NCBI GenBank assembly: GCA_024449915.1
Contig: JAMZAV010000056.1
Span: 620,001 to 684,000, forward strand
Direction: 5' to 3'
Length of the DNA stretch: 64,000 bases
Source of the DNA: Sweltsa coloradensis
Lineage: Eukaryota > Arthropoda > Insecta > Plecoptera > Chloroperlidae
Numbering within the stretch: the first letter of the stretch is position 1; the number at the start of each line of letters is the position of its first letter. The position numbers and the translations under genes were made by a program. Positions 1-10,880 of the stretch are shown here, piece by piece. The notes under the pieces were generated by a model. It did not search any database. It was not told where the DNA came from and saw nothing but the letters and a program-made list of their open reading frames with translations.

Positions 1-286
1 GTCAAACTTTTAAACGTACCGTTTTTTATAAAAATCTTACTAAGGGTCGCCAATTTGTCTGGAATTTGATTCTGTCATCCTCTTTTTCGACGTTTAAAAC
101 GTTTACACTGCGTTTTTCTATATGTAAGAAGACGAATGAAATCCTTTTTTAAAATTTTAAAGCAATCAATACTTTTACTGTTTTTAATTGATCAATTATT
201 ATTTTGATTTATTTATTATTATTTATTTGATTGGGCGAGCCAACCCTAAGTTTGTCCTTTGTACTTCCAATCCAACCAGTGGTAAA

Positions 287-299
287 GGGGGGGGGGGGG
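287..299. repeat. G13 homopolymer run
   Basis: Uninterrupted run of thirteen G in AT-rich DNA. No gene is seen around it from 1 to 570. Confidence 0.9.
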
Positions 300-570
300 T
301 CGTTGGCGCTGTAAAAATTGGCAGAAAATTACAAAATAGAGTTACAAATATATCATTCAAGCTTACTATCAGTCAACATTAGAACACATCTTAGATTTTA
401 ATGAAATAGCTGATCAAAGAAGTTTGCCAACCACAAAGAATGGAGAGAAAGTCACAACATGACACAAACAACACTACCCTCAAATAAAATCAATTCGTAG
501 TTTGAAAAATACATTATTTCGTAACGAATGATTGGATGAGCGATTGAATTGAATGAGCGGCGAAAACTTT

Positions 571-700
571 AATGTCACTAGATTCCTAGATTGGCTAAGG
601 CGCCTTCCTGGAAAGTGAGAGACCCGGGTTCAAATCACGGTCGGGTTGAATTCTTTTAATTTCTGGATTGTATTAAATATTTTTAGTGACACTATCCCGC
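571..700 (+). mobile_element. A-family tRNA-core SINE-like copy
   Basis: Contains a tRNA-like A box (TTGGCTAAGGCG) and a degenerate B box (GGGTTCAAATCAC), followed by the family body TTCTGGATTGTATTAAATAT. It is enclosed by short inverted sequence GTCACTA and TAGTGAC. It lacks the acceptor and T-stem pairing of a working tRNA and matches copies at 45.4, 46.9 and 54.8 kb, so it is a dispersed repeat. Confidence 0.6.
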
Positions 701-1139
701 ATCGTGAAAATATACGCTGATACGTTGTGTTGCTGAGTTTTATTGCTCTCTTGTTTACACCATATAAACTTCAACTCCCATGTTCATGAAACTTCCAAGG
801 AGCATTCGAAAACACAATATTAACGTTTTCCAGTGTAATACAACAAATGTTCAGAATATTCATAACAATCGCACTTTAATTAATCGTATTGTTGTATGTG
901 TTTATGACACGTTTTTCGCAAATTTGATATCGTTTTCGTTTACCTTTGATATTTTAAAGCTTCGCCTGCCACTTCTTTTAGAGCTATCAAAGAAATATTT
1001 CAATCCCGTCTGGGCCCGGGGTAGAATATGGCCCAAGGCATGGCTCTGCGAATCGTAAAAGGCGAGGAAAGAGATAAAGTCCATCTCACAAACATCAGCT
1101 AGTAATAGGGAATTACTCAATGAAATTAGAGGCGAGTTC

Positions 1140-1325
1140 TGGCAGTTAATTCTAGTCGGGGACCACTCCCCCTTCCCTAGACGATCTCCCCGACGACGAT
1201 GACTATGACAAAATGAACGATGACAAAGACAATGTCGATGACGACCAAGACATGATAACCTTTTTTTCCTGCCCCTATACCCGTGGCTGGTTCTGACCAA
1301 CATGGGATTATCCTCCCCACATCCC
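1140..1325. repeat. GC-rich dispersed repeat F, copy 1
   Basis: This segment resembles the reverse complement of 17540-17745. Shared blocks include CCCCGACGACGA, GACAAAGACAATG-like acidic-codon sequence, and GTGGCTGGTTCTGACCA, in the same order. Both copies are much more GC-rich than their surroundings. Reading frames through it differ between copies, so I treat it as a non-coding or dead repeat of unknown class. Confidence 0.5.
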
Positions 1326-1329
1326 ATAA

Positions 1330-2285
1330 GATTATCTTCAAGGATTCGTGTAGATTTCTAAACGTGGATCGTCCAAGTGGTTAAGTATCATGAAAATGTC
1401 ACTTGTATAGACCTACGCTCACTCACGAGGGCTATCTAACAATTAGCGGCAATAAATCGTTTTCGCGAATTAGTAACTTTAAATTATTGATGTATGCTTT
1501 TTTGCTTATTTCATATACTGATAATATACGTTATTTATTAGTCATTATTCGATACGGGCCCTCCGCTACGCCCGTGCTTGTGGGGAACAACCCCGTTGCT
1601 GGTTATTATTACCATCCAATTAAATAAAAGAATTTAAAGAAAGTAGACAGTTCAGTATTTCCTTTACAAAACTAATATCGTGATGATAGCAATACCTTCT
1701 GTAACTATATGAAATTATTATATTTAATGAATGATGAAATAAATTATTAATATTAATTGATATTTTAGTAAGTAATCTAGGCGTAGGTAACTATTTCAGT
1801 AATAAAACTATGGCAACAACAATGTTAAGAAATATGTTACATATTTTATAATTAAATCTTTGTTTTCAGTAAAGTTAATAGTTTTTACGTCTAGGTTTAT
1901 ATGCAAAACAATATTATATTATGACACTGTACAAAGGCAACCACGAACATGTTTCTTGAATTATGTGGTTGTCTTAGCTAAGCTTATTTTGTGATATAAA
2001 TGCAATTAATTATCTTGCCCTCGTTTTGTCTAATAAATACATAAATCAATAAGCTTATAATAATAGAGGGACTGCTTGTCGACAGATACTGAATATGAAA
2101 TGACTCCCTGCGTGACAATGACTGCTTTTTTTGTATGTGTGTTTGACGTTTGTATGTATTCATATATTAGGGAGCGAAGCACAATTTTTAATCCGTCCAT
2201 CCTTCTGTGCGTGTGTTAGTGTTTCGTAACGTCTCACGACAAAAACCGAACATGACCGCCGATTGACATGCGGTTTTTGTTTAAG
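1330..2285. other. AT-rich stretch without recognised gene
   Basis: I see no coding signal, tRNA-like promoter boxes or inverted-repeat element here, only AT-rich sequence leading into the (TAAA)/(CATA) block. Confidence 0.5.
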
Positions 2286-2289
2286 TGGC

Positions 2290-2605
2290 CCTAATAAATA
2301 AATAAACAAATAAATACACAAATAAATAAATAAATAAATAAATACATACATACATACATACATACATACATACATACATACATACATACATACATACATA
2401 CATACATACATACATACATACATACATACCTTACATACATACATACAACATACATACATACATACATACATACATACATACATACATACATACCATACAT
2501 CAACATACATACATACATACATACATACATACATACATACTACATACATACATAATACATACAACATAAATAAACATAAATAAATAAATAAATAAATAAA
2601 TAAAA
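2290..2605. repeat. Compound (TAAA)n-(CATA)n-(TAAA)n microsatellite
   Basis: AAAT-type tetramers flank a ~215 bp core of CATA tetramers that is broken by a few single-base slips (CATACC, TACAACA). Open frames across it are only tetramer translations (Met-Tyr-Val-Cys periodicity) and are not genes. Confidence 0.97.
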
Positions 2606-2609
2606 TACT

Positions 2610-3560
2610 AAAAAAAAAGGAAAGTACTTAATGTTTAGGGTGACTTACGGGGATAAATAAAATTATTAATTAATCACATAAATAAATAAATTAGTTGTTG
2701 GTGTATATGTTTTTGTCACATGTGTCGGGTGGGCTGGCAACTCATTTTGTTTTTCAGCGGAATTTTACTCGCATGTGGCTGCCTTGTTTGTCTTTTGTCT
2801 CTTTGTCTTGTCAGACGGAGGCTTGAAACTGGCTGATAAGATCACACACCACCTTTCTAAGATGTTCTGCGGTCGCATGCATTCGATCCTGAAACTTTGA
2901 CAAGATTTTTAACAAAGAAATACTATTTATTATTATAGTTCCTTGAAATAATGATTTAGTTAAACTAATAATATCAAATATTTTTCATTCACGTGAATGA
3001 AAGCACAAACAAAAATGTATACGGGCTTTGATTCAACGTTACTTCTTTTATTATTTAATACCTAAATACACAAACCGTTGGCTGTCTTCATTTAGCCCTT
3101 TAAATAATTACTTCTGAATTAAATCTGCTATGAAATTTGTTTGGGCATTCGTCGATAATTGTCCTAACAATAATATAAGCCCGGCCGATCGGTAAGGAGT
3201 CATCTCTAATATTTATTGACCAGCTTGTGGTCTGCATCACAGTGAGTATACCACAATTGGCAAATTAAAGTAAATTTTTTCGAAGTCCCCTCAAATTTCC
3301 ATCAATATCGGGGCAGTCATTTGTCGGTAGGAGACCAGTCCTAACAAACAGCATTTTTAAATATAAACGTAAAATCAGCTCACGCACCTTTAATTCGTAA
3401 CTAGCTCTGTATCTATTTGATTTTACTACGCAGAGGAAAAATCTCAGGGATACTTCTATTTTCGTGTATGTTTGCTCTCTATTACTTAAAGGTAGTTCAA
3501 TCTTGATGAAAGATTTAGCAGCTTTGAGTGTAATTAGAAATAATTTGTAATAAAAACGCA
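2610..3560. other. Non-coding AT-rich stretch
   Basis: No supported gene, repeat family copy or promoter was recognised. The frames present lack similarity that I can identify. Confidence 0.4.
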
Positions 3561-3601
3561 CTTGTACGAATGCGTGTACTTTATATTGGGAAAAAGAGAA
3601 A

Positions 3602-3680
3602 GGGGGGGGGGTCAAAAGAGGAGAAGCAAGTATCTTTATTTATCTGTATAACAACTCTCACCCCCCCCCCCCCACCCCCT
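3602..3680. repeat. G10 run and C13 run, 50 bp apart
   Basis: G tract at 3602-3611 and a C tract from 3661 continuing as CCCACCCCC. The complementary homopolymers could pair with one another. Confidence 0.85.
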
Positions 3681-4631
3681 GTATTACAGTCTCGGCAGGA
3701 TCCAAATAAGGAATCTCGAAAGAACAAAAGTACAAACACAGGACTAGTTTCGCAGAACAGTATTATTTCAAGCTGGGTAATTTTGCTAGTGATTGTTATG
3801 TATAATGTTGTGATATTTGTCCTTCTTTTCTTTTTAATATATTTAGTTATGGTTAGCAGTCACCAGTGTGTTTTGAGTTATGCTTTTTATGACATCCACC
3901 TGACATATTTGAGTTGTAAATTTTTACGTTAGGCTATTAGTCGATGCTGTTGTTTGAAAAAGATCGCGTTCCACAAAGTTTTCCCAAAAAGATCTTGTTT
4001 CCGTATAACGTCTTCCTAACCAAGACTGTCCATTCTTAACTTTTCATCGTCTCTTCCTAGCTAGTGGAAAAATTAAATTAAACTAGATCATCACACAAAT
4101 TCATTTTCGAAGGAAATTTTCTAGATATCTGTGCAACTCCAACGTCGTGTTTCCTAACATCTCGGCTAGATTTGCCACAAAGGAATTTGTGGGGTGGGGG
4201 TAGCCGGTAGGAGACGCGAGCATACCTGCTTCTTCTGGCGCCGTTACGCTGTGGTGCCCGTGCGACGTGCGAGTGGAGTAAGTAGCGAATCGTTCAGTAC
4301 GAATTGGCTTCATCGAGAGCAGGCCGCAAATGTGCCGAGCGAGTTCAAAGCAATGTTTAGATTTTGGAATCTCATCATTTAAAAAGAAATTAATGAAGAG
4401 CGTAAAGATAGTTTCCATGAGTGTTGCTAATAATTGCTTTCATTGTCTGTTTCAGGATTTTGCCAGCAAGCAGAAAATTGTTCAGGGTGGTGTGGTCTTG
4501 TCGTCGTACAAGATTGAATGCACCCACCCCTAGACGTCAAACTCTGATACCGTTCAGTGCGAAACTACAGCTCCTGCCCTCCCCTCCGTGGAGAGCATAT
4601 TACTTGACTGTAAATTAACTATATAGTTTGT

Positions 4632-5072
4632 TTTCAAGAACAAATCCAACCAGTAAGCATTGTTACCCGACTGTCAATTACAGGCAGTGTTTGTTTGTTT
4701 TTTCTCAGGTTTAATGCATCAGCCGTGACGAGGGGAAGCACATTGGTTACCCAGCAGTCAACTAACTATTATTGTTGTTTTCAGAACAATGCAACCAGTA
4801 AGCAATGTTACCCGACTGTCAATTAACAGTTGGCGTGTGTTCTTTTTCAGGTTAATGCAACCGCCGGTGACGAGAGACATGTTCCGCAGGTTTAACTAAT
4901 AATTATTGTTTGTTTTTCAGAACAAATGGAACCAGTAAACATTGTTACCCGACTGTAATTAACAGTTTGTTTAGTTTTGTTTTTTCTCAGGTTTAATGCA
5001 ACCAGCCGTGACGAGAGAACATACTAACCCGACAGTCAACTAACTATTATTGTTTGTTTTTCAGAACAAATA
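4632..5072. repeat. Tandem array, ~136-146 bp units, with repeated splice-acceptor-like blocks
   Basis: About three units begin near 4637, 4783 and 4919, and a fourth starts at 5063. Each carries CAGAACAAATG-like sequence, AACCAGTAAGCATTGTTACC, a T-rich tract ending TTTTTCTCAGG, and GCCGTGACGAGAG. Each unit therefore presents two T-rich-plus-CAG sequences that look like 3' splice sites. Unit length varies through small indels. Confidence 0.8.
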
Positions 5073-5074
5073 AA

Positions 5075-5430
5075 CCTACAATGTAGGTGGGTTTATCCTG
5101 TAGTGCAGGTCTTTCGACATGCGAGGAAGGGATATTTCCCCTACAATGTAGTGTTTTTCCTCTAGTGTTAGGGGCTTTTGACACCGCAAGAAAGGGATAT
5201 TTGTCCCCCTACAATGTAGGTGGTTTTATACTTTAGTGTAAGTGTCTTTTGAGACTGCTAGTAAGGGATATTTTCCCCCTACAATGTAGGTGTTTTTATA
5301 CTTTAGTTTAGGGGATTTTAACACTGCCAGTAAGGGATATTTTCCCCCTACAATGTAGGTGGTTTTATCCTTTTAGTGTAAAGTGTATTTAACACACCAG
5401 TAAGGGATATTTTCCCCCTACGTTGTAGGG
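5075..5430. repeat. Minisatellite, ~65-70 bp units with a 13-bp dyad
   Basis: Units recur at about 5076, 5141, 5209, 5279, 5348 and 5418. Most begin with the perfect dyad CCTACAATGTAGG and continue with TTTTATACTTTAGTGTA-like and AGTAAGGGATATTTTCCCC sequence. The last unit has CTACGTTGTAGG, where both middle positions changed but the outer arms still pair. Confidence 0.9.
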
Positions 5431-5526
5431 CATATTTTTTCACATACTGTGGTTTAGAACCGGCTGCCCCTACATTGGGGGAATTTCCCACCGAATTTGA
5501 AACAAATGTAGGCTAGAGATAACGAA

Positions 5527-5706
5527 ATGTCAGGCTTATACTACTCCCATGGTATGATGTCTCTGGTGACATTTAATGTAAGTTATTTCATAGATCAATT
5601 GGAACAGTGCATTAATAATGACAAATTTAAACAGATATTGAACAATATTTCGATAACTGACCATCCATCTTTAACTAATTTATTGACAAATGCAAACAAC
5701 AAGTAA
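5527..5706 (+). CDS. Possible terminal exon or small ORF, 59 residues, unknown function
   Basis: An ATG at 5527 opens a 59-codon frame ending in TAA at 5704-5706. Nine bases further on is AATAAA (5715-5720), a canonical animal polyadenylation signal. The C-terminal half (DQLEQCINNDKFKQILNNIS) looks like an ordinary amphipathic protein sequence, not simple repeat. The frame could also be entered from the splice-acceptor-like TTATTTCATAG just before the DQLEQ codons. It lies directly after two tandem arrays that contain further acceptor-like motifs. No domain is recognised. Chance is a real alternative at this length. Confidence 0.3.
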   Translation: MSGLYYSHGMMSLVTFNVSYFIDQLEQCINNDKFKQILNNISITDHPSLTNLLTNANNK

Positions 5707-5714
5707 TAATTAAA

Positions 5715-5720
5715 AATAAA
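5715..5720 (+). terminator. Candidate AATAAA polyadenylation signal
   Basis: Exact hexamer nine bases after the stop of the 5527-5706 frame, followed by a T-rich segment (GATTTTTATT). In AT-rich DNA such hexamers are common, so the support is the position only. Confidence 0.3.
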
Positions 5721-5741
5721 TGATTTTTATTCATGCACCTA

Positions 5742-5950
5742 TGTGTCTAACTAGGTATATTGGAGTAAGGACAATTTTGGAGGGATGTCCGAGGACTGTT
5801 GAAGAATACTCAATCTCTTGCATTCGCATTAACGACCGAGGGAAACCTCGGGAAAAAACTTTAGCCAGGATTGCCGGTCTCGACGGGATTTGATCCCGGG
5901 ACCTCCCGAATCAGAGTCGCGCGCTTAACGCTCGAGCCAACACTGGCGGT
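5742..5950 (-). mobile_element. SINE D, near full length
   Basis: On the minus strand it reads from the tRNA-like head (TTGGCTCGAGCGTTAAGCGC, then GGTCCCGGGATCAAATCCCG) into a body containing CGAATGCAAGAGATTGAGT and ends with ACATACCTAGT-like sequence. It matches 10625-10880, 30945-31112, 40025-40175 and 60330-60525. The head has A- and B-box-like blocks but not a complete tRNA fold. Confidence 0.8.
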
Positions 5951-7010
5951 TAGTCTCAAGATATCGTTCAATGTATGTTTAATTTCGTCATAGTAAGTGC
6001 AGTGGATAGTCCATCAAATTATTTACATTATACTGCTCTTAAAGTGTCATCAGTATGAGATGACTTATTTATCAGGGTTTATTAAGGAAGTATGCGTTCG
6101 CTTTTTAAGGGAGTATGACCCAATTTTATTTTGTTTTTAACCATATAATTATGACATTATACTTAAGTAAAATAATACCCTTTGAAACATTATAATATGT
6201 GATCTGAAATGAACTGTTAAGTTGAAGTTAAACCAAACAAATTTTCCTGCAACAAAATAAAAAGAAACACGAAATCGTATAGCTCAAAGTATCGGTTATG
6301 CGACTGAGTGAGTTGACTCAAAAAACGAATTTGTTTATTTATTTCATTTTATTTATTGCATTTGTTGATTTCACAGAGATTGAAATTGTTGATGCATGAA
6401 AGCTTTAGAATACTTTCAACTACTTAAGAACCAATGTATATAAATATTGTCTTTTTATCCTTCTAACATTCAATTCAATCCTTTTAACATTAACAACTTT
6501 TCTACTTTTAGAAAAACTAACTAAATGGAGTTGAAGCAGGGGATAACTTTATCTTTACTTACTTGAAATTAAAGAACGATTTTCGAATTAACTTCAGTTT
6601 TCCTGCAAACAAATAAGGTAACAAATCCATTTGCATAGTTGATTTCTAAATTGCTACTTTTAACCCCTTTTTAAATTTATTTGTTAGAAGTAGTTCTTAC
6701 TAATTTCAAAGAAACCAAATTCTAGTTTCCAAGTTCGATTTTGCTCCATTTAGCTAATCCGTCTGTGACATTCAAATCAAAAACGTAAAAAAACATCATA
6801 CGTTTAAGAAATTGGAACACTGAATTATTCATAGAGAATGTTCCATATAAAATCTTAGTCGATATTCAGAAATAAGCTAGAACTTAAAATAGTCCATTAA
6901 GGTTAATCCGTAATTTTGTTTTATTTTTACAATGTGCATCAAAGGAAAATTGCATCGAAATCTGGTACCATTAGAATATCGGGAATATTTAAACATATTT
7001 CTTATTGCTC
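5951..7010. other. AT-rich stretch without recognised feature
   Basis: No coding frame, SINE head or inverted-repeat element was recognised. Confidence 0.4.
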
Positions 7011-7011
7011 G

Positions 7012-7140
7012 ATTTGGATAGTCGGGAAACATTCCCGTAGGTAGAATTGTTAATATTTAATACATCTCAATCTCATAATATTAAATATTAACATATTTCT
7101 TATTGGTTCTTGAGAAACATTTTCTCGTAAACTTGAGCGA
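7012..7140. mobile_element. A-family relic without the tRNA core
   Basis: Starts with CTCGATTTGGATAGTCGGGA and ATTCCCGTAGGTAGAATTGT, the arm sequence of family A. The centre is a direct palindrome: GTTAATATTTAAT is followed by ATTAAATATTAAC after 18 bases. The copy has the arms but no tRNA-like core. Confidence 0.55.
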
Positions 7141-7320
7141 AATAATTCAACTGGACGAAGTTATGTATTAAATGGTTAAGTTGATTTTAAGTACTATTGA
7201 CTAGTTATTAGTATTACAGAAACTCTTGAAGCCAATATTGGTAGATTTCAAAATCATTTCCCCACTGATATTTATGTTTGGATGGGTAATTTTAATATTA
7301 CGATAATTCGTAATCAAATT

Positions 7321-7382
7321 ACTTTGTAAATCAGTTTTTTAACTGAATAGGATAGACGTTAAATAAAAAATAAAATAAAAAA
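7321..7382 (+). mobile_element. LINE G 3' end with A-rich tail
   Basis: Sequence TTTGTAAATCAGTTTTTTAA then CTGAATAGGATAGACGTTAAATAAA, followed by an A-rich tail. The same terminus with a (TAAA)n tail occurs at 39001-39062, 47451-47550 and 63165-63236, which marks it as the 3' end of a retrotransposon. Confidence 0.6.
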
Positions 7383-7833
7383 TACATCCATGATCGAAAA
7401 TTTATTAAACAATCTAATCAGAAAATGACAAAATTGGAATCATTGCCTAACACAGAAATTATTATTGAACATTGTAAAAACGGAAGGCTCAAGAAATCCT
7501 AATTTTAATTATATTATTGTTAAAGTGTATTTTCCATTATGGTCCCTACTATAATTTATACATTCACTTAAAGGTGTTACCTAACATAGGTCAAGAAAAA
7601 GTATGAATTAAGTATTTTTTTCATAGTAACTCGTGACTGAATTTGAACATAATCTAAAACTTGTTTCATAGGCATGCAAATTTGTATCGAATAGATAATA
7701 AAGATAAAAATAATAGATAATAAATGTAATAAATAACAACTTTTCACAGACATTCACAAACTCAAAGAGAAAACAATATTTTTTTCAAACAAAATAATTT
7801 TCTCAAGAAATTCTGTATTATAAAACTTGTAAG

Positions 7834-7923
7834 AAAACGAGACCTCCTACTTGTAGAAGGCGTCTTCTATACTAGACAAAAACGAGACCTCCTACTTGTA
7901 GAAGGCGTCTTCTTTACTAGATA
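7834..7923. repeat. Two-copy 45-bp tandem duplication
   Basis: The 45-bp unit starting AAAACGAGACCTCCTACTTG occurs at 7834 and again at 7879, differing at about one to two positions. Each unit includes a near-palindrome (CCTCCTACTTGTAGAAGG). Confidence 0.9.
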
Positions 7924-8348
7924 CGACCACAGTGTACTAGACTTTGTCAATTAAAACACCAAGAAACTAATAATATTTTGAATTTACATACAGAAAGCAA
8001 ATAAATTAGCAGCAGTGGGGACTAGAAATGTGGCACTTTATAATCATAGCTAATCATAGTCTTAACAACACCTCATAAAAATTCAACCATCTTTTTTACA
8101 GGCACATCGTAAACTAAGACTAATTAGTTCATCTTTGTGCCACTAGTGTCGCCAGCTGTCCGGTTTAGAGTTACAAGGAAAAAATTACTACGTTCATAAA
8201 GTCCCGCGAGCCTATGATTACATGTTAAAATTAGGTGGGCTCACTGTTCTAGAAATGTAACGTCACTGCTTAAAAATACGTAACTAGAGATAGTCAAAAT
8301 CGATTCTTGGACTTCAAATTCTAATAATTTGTCTTGAGACGTATAAGT

Positions 8349-8634
8349 CTCATTTACAATCACTTAACAATACGTTAAAAAATAACGAAAGAAAGTTGAA
8401 ACCCTTGGAAACAGTGGTGTTATTTACAATCACTTAAGAAGTAACGCAACGCACGTAACGTATGAAGAAGTTGACCTAATCTCAACCTAAACCGTACGTT
8501 GCGTTAATTTATTCTTAATTTAGCCAATCACAGCCCGTTTTCAAGTGTCTACCGTTGTTATGTGATTGTAAACACCACATTTATTTTACAGTACGTTACG
8601 TTATTTTTTAACGTGTAATGTGATTGTAAACGAG
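8349..8634. mobile_element. MITE M1 with nested inverted repeats
   Basis: Outer arms CTCATTTACAATCACTTAAC at 8349 and the complement of CTCGTTTACAATCACATTAC at 8634 continue into a shared GTTAAAAAATAACG. A second, inner pair, GTGGTGTTATTTACAATCAC (from 8414) and GTGATTGTAAACACCAC (to 8576), has the same TTTACAATCAC core. No transposase lies inside and the target duplication is not clear. Confidence 0.65.
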
Positions 8635-9337
8635 CCATTAGCCCCACAAAGATTAATTCTTTTGTTCGCGTAAATTAAAGTGAAAAGTGAAGACACTTTT
8701 GACACCGACTGTAGAGAAAGGCCAGAAGTGTAAAAATAGTTTCTAGACACAAATTTTGAACTTATCCTCTCGTAATGTTTTTGTACACGTATAACATAAT
8801 AAAAAGATAAATTAACTACACAAGTAGAGACCATAATAATTAACTACCGGTATATCAACTTCTCTTTTGATTTATTAAGTAGGTACCGTAAAATATTATA
8901 ATATTTCATTTTATTATTATTTCAGTAGGATTTTAATGAATTATTGTCATGCTTTGAAGAGTAGAGATGCTTCTTTTTTGCCTCTTTATTTAAATTGTTG
9001 TCTATTACAGGGAAAAAAATAACGTCAGGAAAATCGACTTGATATCTGTCAGTTCATTGCATCATTGCAAATGACCTATAATAACAATAATTTATTGATC
9101 TAAAAAGAAACTCTGTCTCTATTCATTGCAACATTGCAAATGGCCTAGCGCAAGACCCTTATGTATATTAAACTCGTAGACAGGACAAGAAAAGGCCCAT
9201 TAGTCTCTTTTGATCGGCCCCACTTGACCCCCCCCCCTCACACGCCGGACCCATGTGTCAATACAAGCCTTGAAGAGCCCTAGGGGAGGTTGATGTGTCT
9301 GTAAGATCCCCCCCCCTCCTCCCCTACCCCTCAACAC

Positions 9338-9400
9338 GTGCCGCTAGCAGTCTCATCGCGCAGAGTGCCTCAAGGATCGGTGATGGGACCACTTATATTC
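9338..9400 (+). pseudogene. Relic of a non-LTR retrotransposon reverse transcriptase
   Basis: The frame encodes VPQGSVMGPLIF (codons from 9365 to 9400), which matches the highly conserved (G)VPQGS-x-hGP-hLF motif of reverse transcriptases of LINE families such as CR1, Jockey and RTE. In those enzymes this motif lies just upstream of the catalytic YADD box. Here the similarity stops within about 20 codons and no YADD box follows in frame, so only a fragment of a dead element remains. The flanking C-rich tracts (9228-9237 and 9307-9316) are unrelated. The motif is distinctive, but the fragment is short. Confidence 0.6.
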
Positions 9401-10019
9401 CACACGGAGCAAATACACGTAGTGCACGGTAGTTATAGTACCGTTCGATACGCAATACTTGTGATCTGTTTACAGTGGGGCAATACGTGTTTTGAAGTAC
9501 TTGTTTCCATTTGGTTATTCTTGTGATGCAAAGGTAAATATTTATTTCGTTGCCATGGTTTTGTATGCAAAGGGAAATACTATTGAATATATTATTTGTA
9601 GAGTTGCGTTTTATGAATGGTATTTATATTATCTAGTTGAAGGGTCTATGTAATGGTTATTGATCTATATATTTCAATGTTTTCCTTTTCACTTGTTAAA
9701 TTTAACGAGTATTTTATGTTTGTAAAGAGCAATGATTATATAAAAAACAAATGTTTGATAAATAAAAATTAATCTGATCAACGGTCCCTTGAAACTGCAA
9801 TCACAATATTGGTGAGAGCAATTGTCTGGTTAGAGCGAACAAACACGCACAAAAACACAAAAAGCATGAGTTTTCTTTCATGAGATGACAAATTTTAATA
9901 TTTACTTAATTCCAACATGAATTATAGAGAACATTTAGGTAAATTAAACACATCAATTTTTATTTAGAGTCTACAGACTTTGTTACCAAAACGACCTTCA
10001 GTGGGGTACTTAAATAGGA

Positions 10020-10180
10020 ACTGTCCGTAAGTGTAATCGTGTCCAGCTTGATTGATCGGTATTGTGTTTCTTACGCCTACAGGGTTGGCTTAGTCTGCTT
10101 TAAATTTAATGTCCCCAACTGAAATTCAGTTCCATGACTGAGTGGGTAGACTCTAAATACGAACTTATTTATTTATTTAA
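10020..10180 (+). mobile_element. SINE E, 5'-truncated (E1)
   Basis: Matches the 3' half of the full copies at 31198 and 59021: TCGTGTCCAGCTTGATTGAT, CCTACAGGGTTGGCTTAGTC, then GACTGAGTGGGTAGACTCTA and an ATTTATTT tail. Confidence 0.75.
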
Positions 10181-10624
10181 TACATTATAACCTAACAGTT
10201 CTAATAATCTTAGACTTTATATTATAACAGAATATAACACGCAACACAAGTCAACACAATACAGTACCTACCACCACTAGTAAGGTAGAGCGAGCTTTCC
10301 ATTTTCAGATATTATTTCAAACCGTGAATATTATTGAGAAATTCTTTTGCCAGGAATTTACATTGTAAAACCAATTTGGAGCGCCTGTTATTAATTTTGT
10401 ACCGGAATTCTTGAAACCGGGAGTATAGAGGAATGAAGCTTGATATCTTTTTATTAAAATAAAGGAAAACAATAATTCTGTGAAGATATCAAAACAAGGG
10501 GATTAGCGTTCGGTTTGTGGCAAAGTTTCTATATAAAGTTTATTTTGTGAGTGGGGAAATTATATTTTGGCCGTCTACATTTGAGGGGTGTTTTAGTCGT
10601 TGTTTTAAAGCTTTAACCAAAAGT

Positions 10625-10880
10625 GTTGGCTCGAGCGTTAAGCGCGCGACTCTGATTCGGGAGGTCCCGGGTTCGTATTCCGTCGAGGCCGGCAATCCTG
10701 ACTGAAGTTTATTCCCGAGGTTTTCCACAGTATAGTTAATGCTAATGCAAGGGATTGAGTTCTCTTAAACAGCCCTCGAACATCTCTTCACAATTGTCTT
10801 ATCCGCAACATACCTAGTAAGACACCTCTGAAGAGGGGCATTGCACCCTGGGCAGGCTTTCAACGAAAATGAAAGCCTAA
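10625..10880 (+). mobile_element. SINE D, full length
   Basis: tRNA-like head (TTGGCTCGAGCGTTAAGCGC and GGTCCCGGGTTCGTATTCCG), body with GCAAGGGATTGAGTTCTCTT and CAGCCCTCGAACATC, and 3' end CCTAGTAAGACACCTCTGAA with GGGGCATTGCACCCTGGG. This is the best copy from which to define the D consensus. Short frames across it on both strands are not genes. Confidence 0.8.

Noticed and set aside
2160..2567. 135-codon minus-strand frame with Met-Tyr-Val-Cys periodicity
   Set aside because: It is the translation of the (CATA)n microsatellite and has no independent sequence content.
4101..4418. 105-codon minus-strand frame in a GC-rich patch
   Set aside because: The opposite strand has comparably open frames and no domain is recognised. 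The patch may be a CpG-rich element. Not enough to call a gene.
5075..5430. CRISPR-like alternation of a dyad repeat and spacers
   Set aside because: The 'spacers' are themselves homologous between units and the context is eukaryotic. It is a minisatellite.
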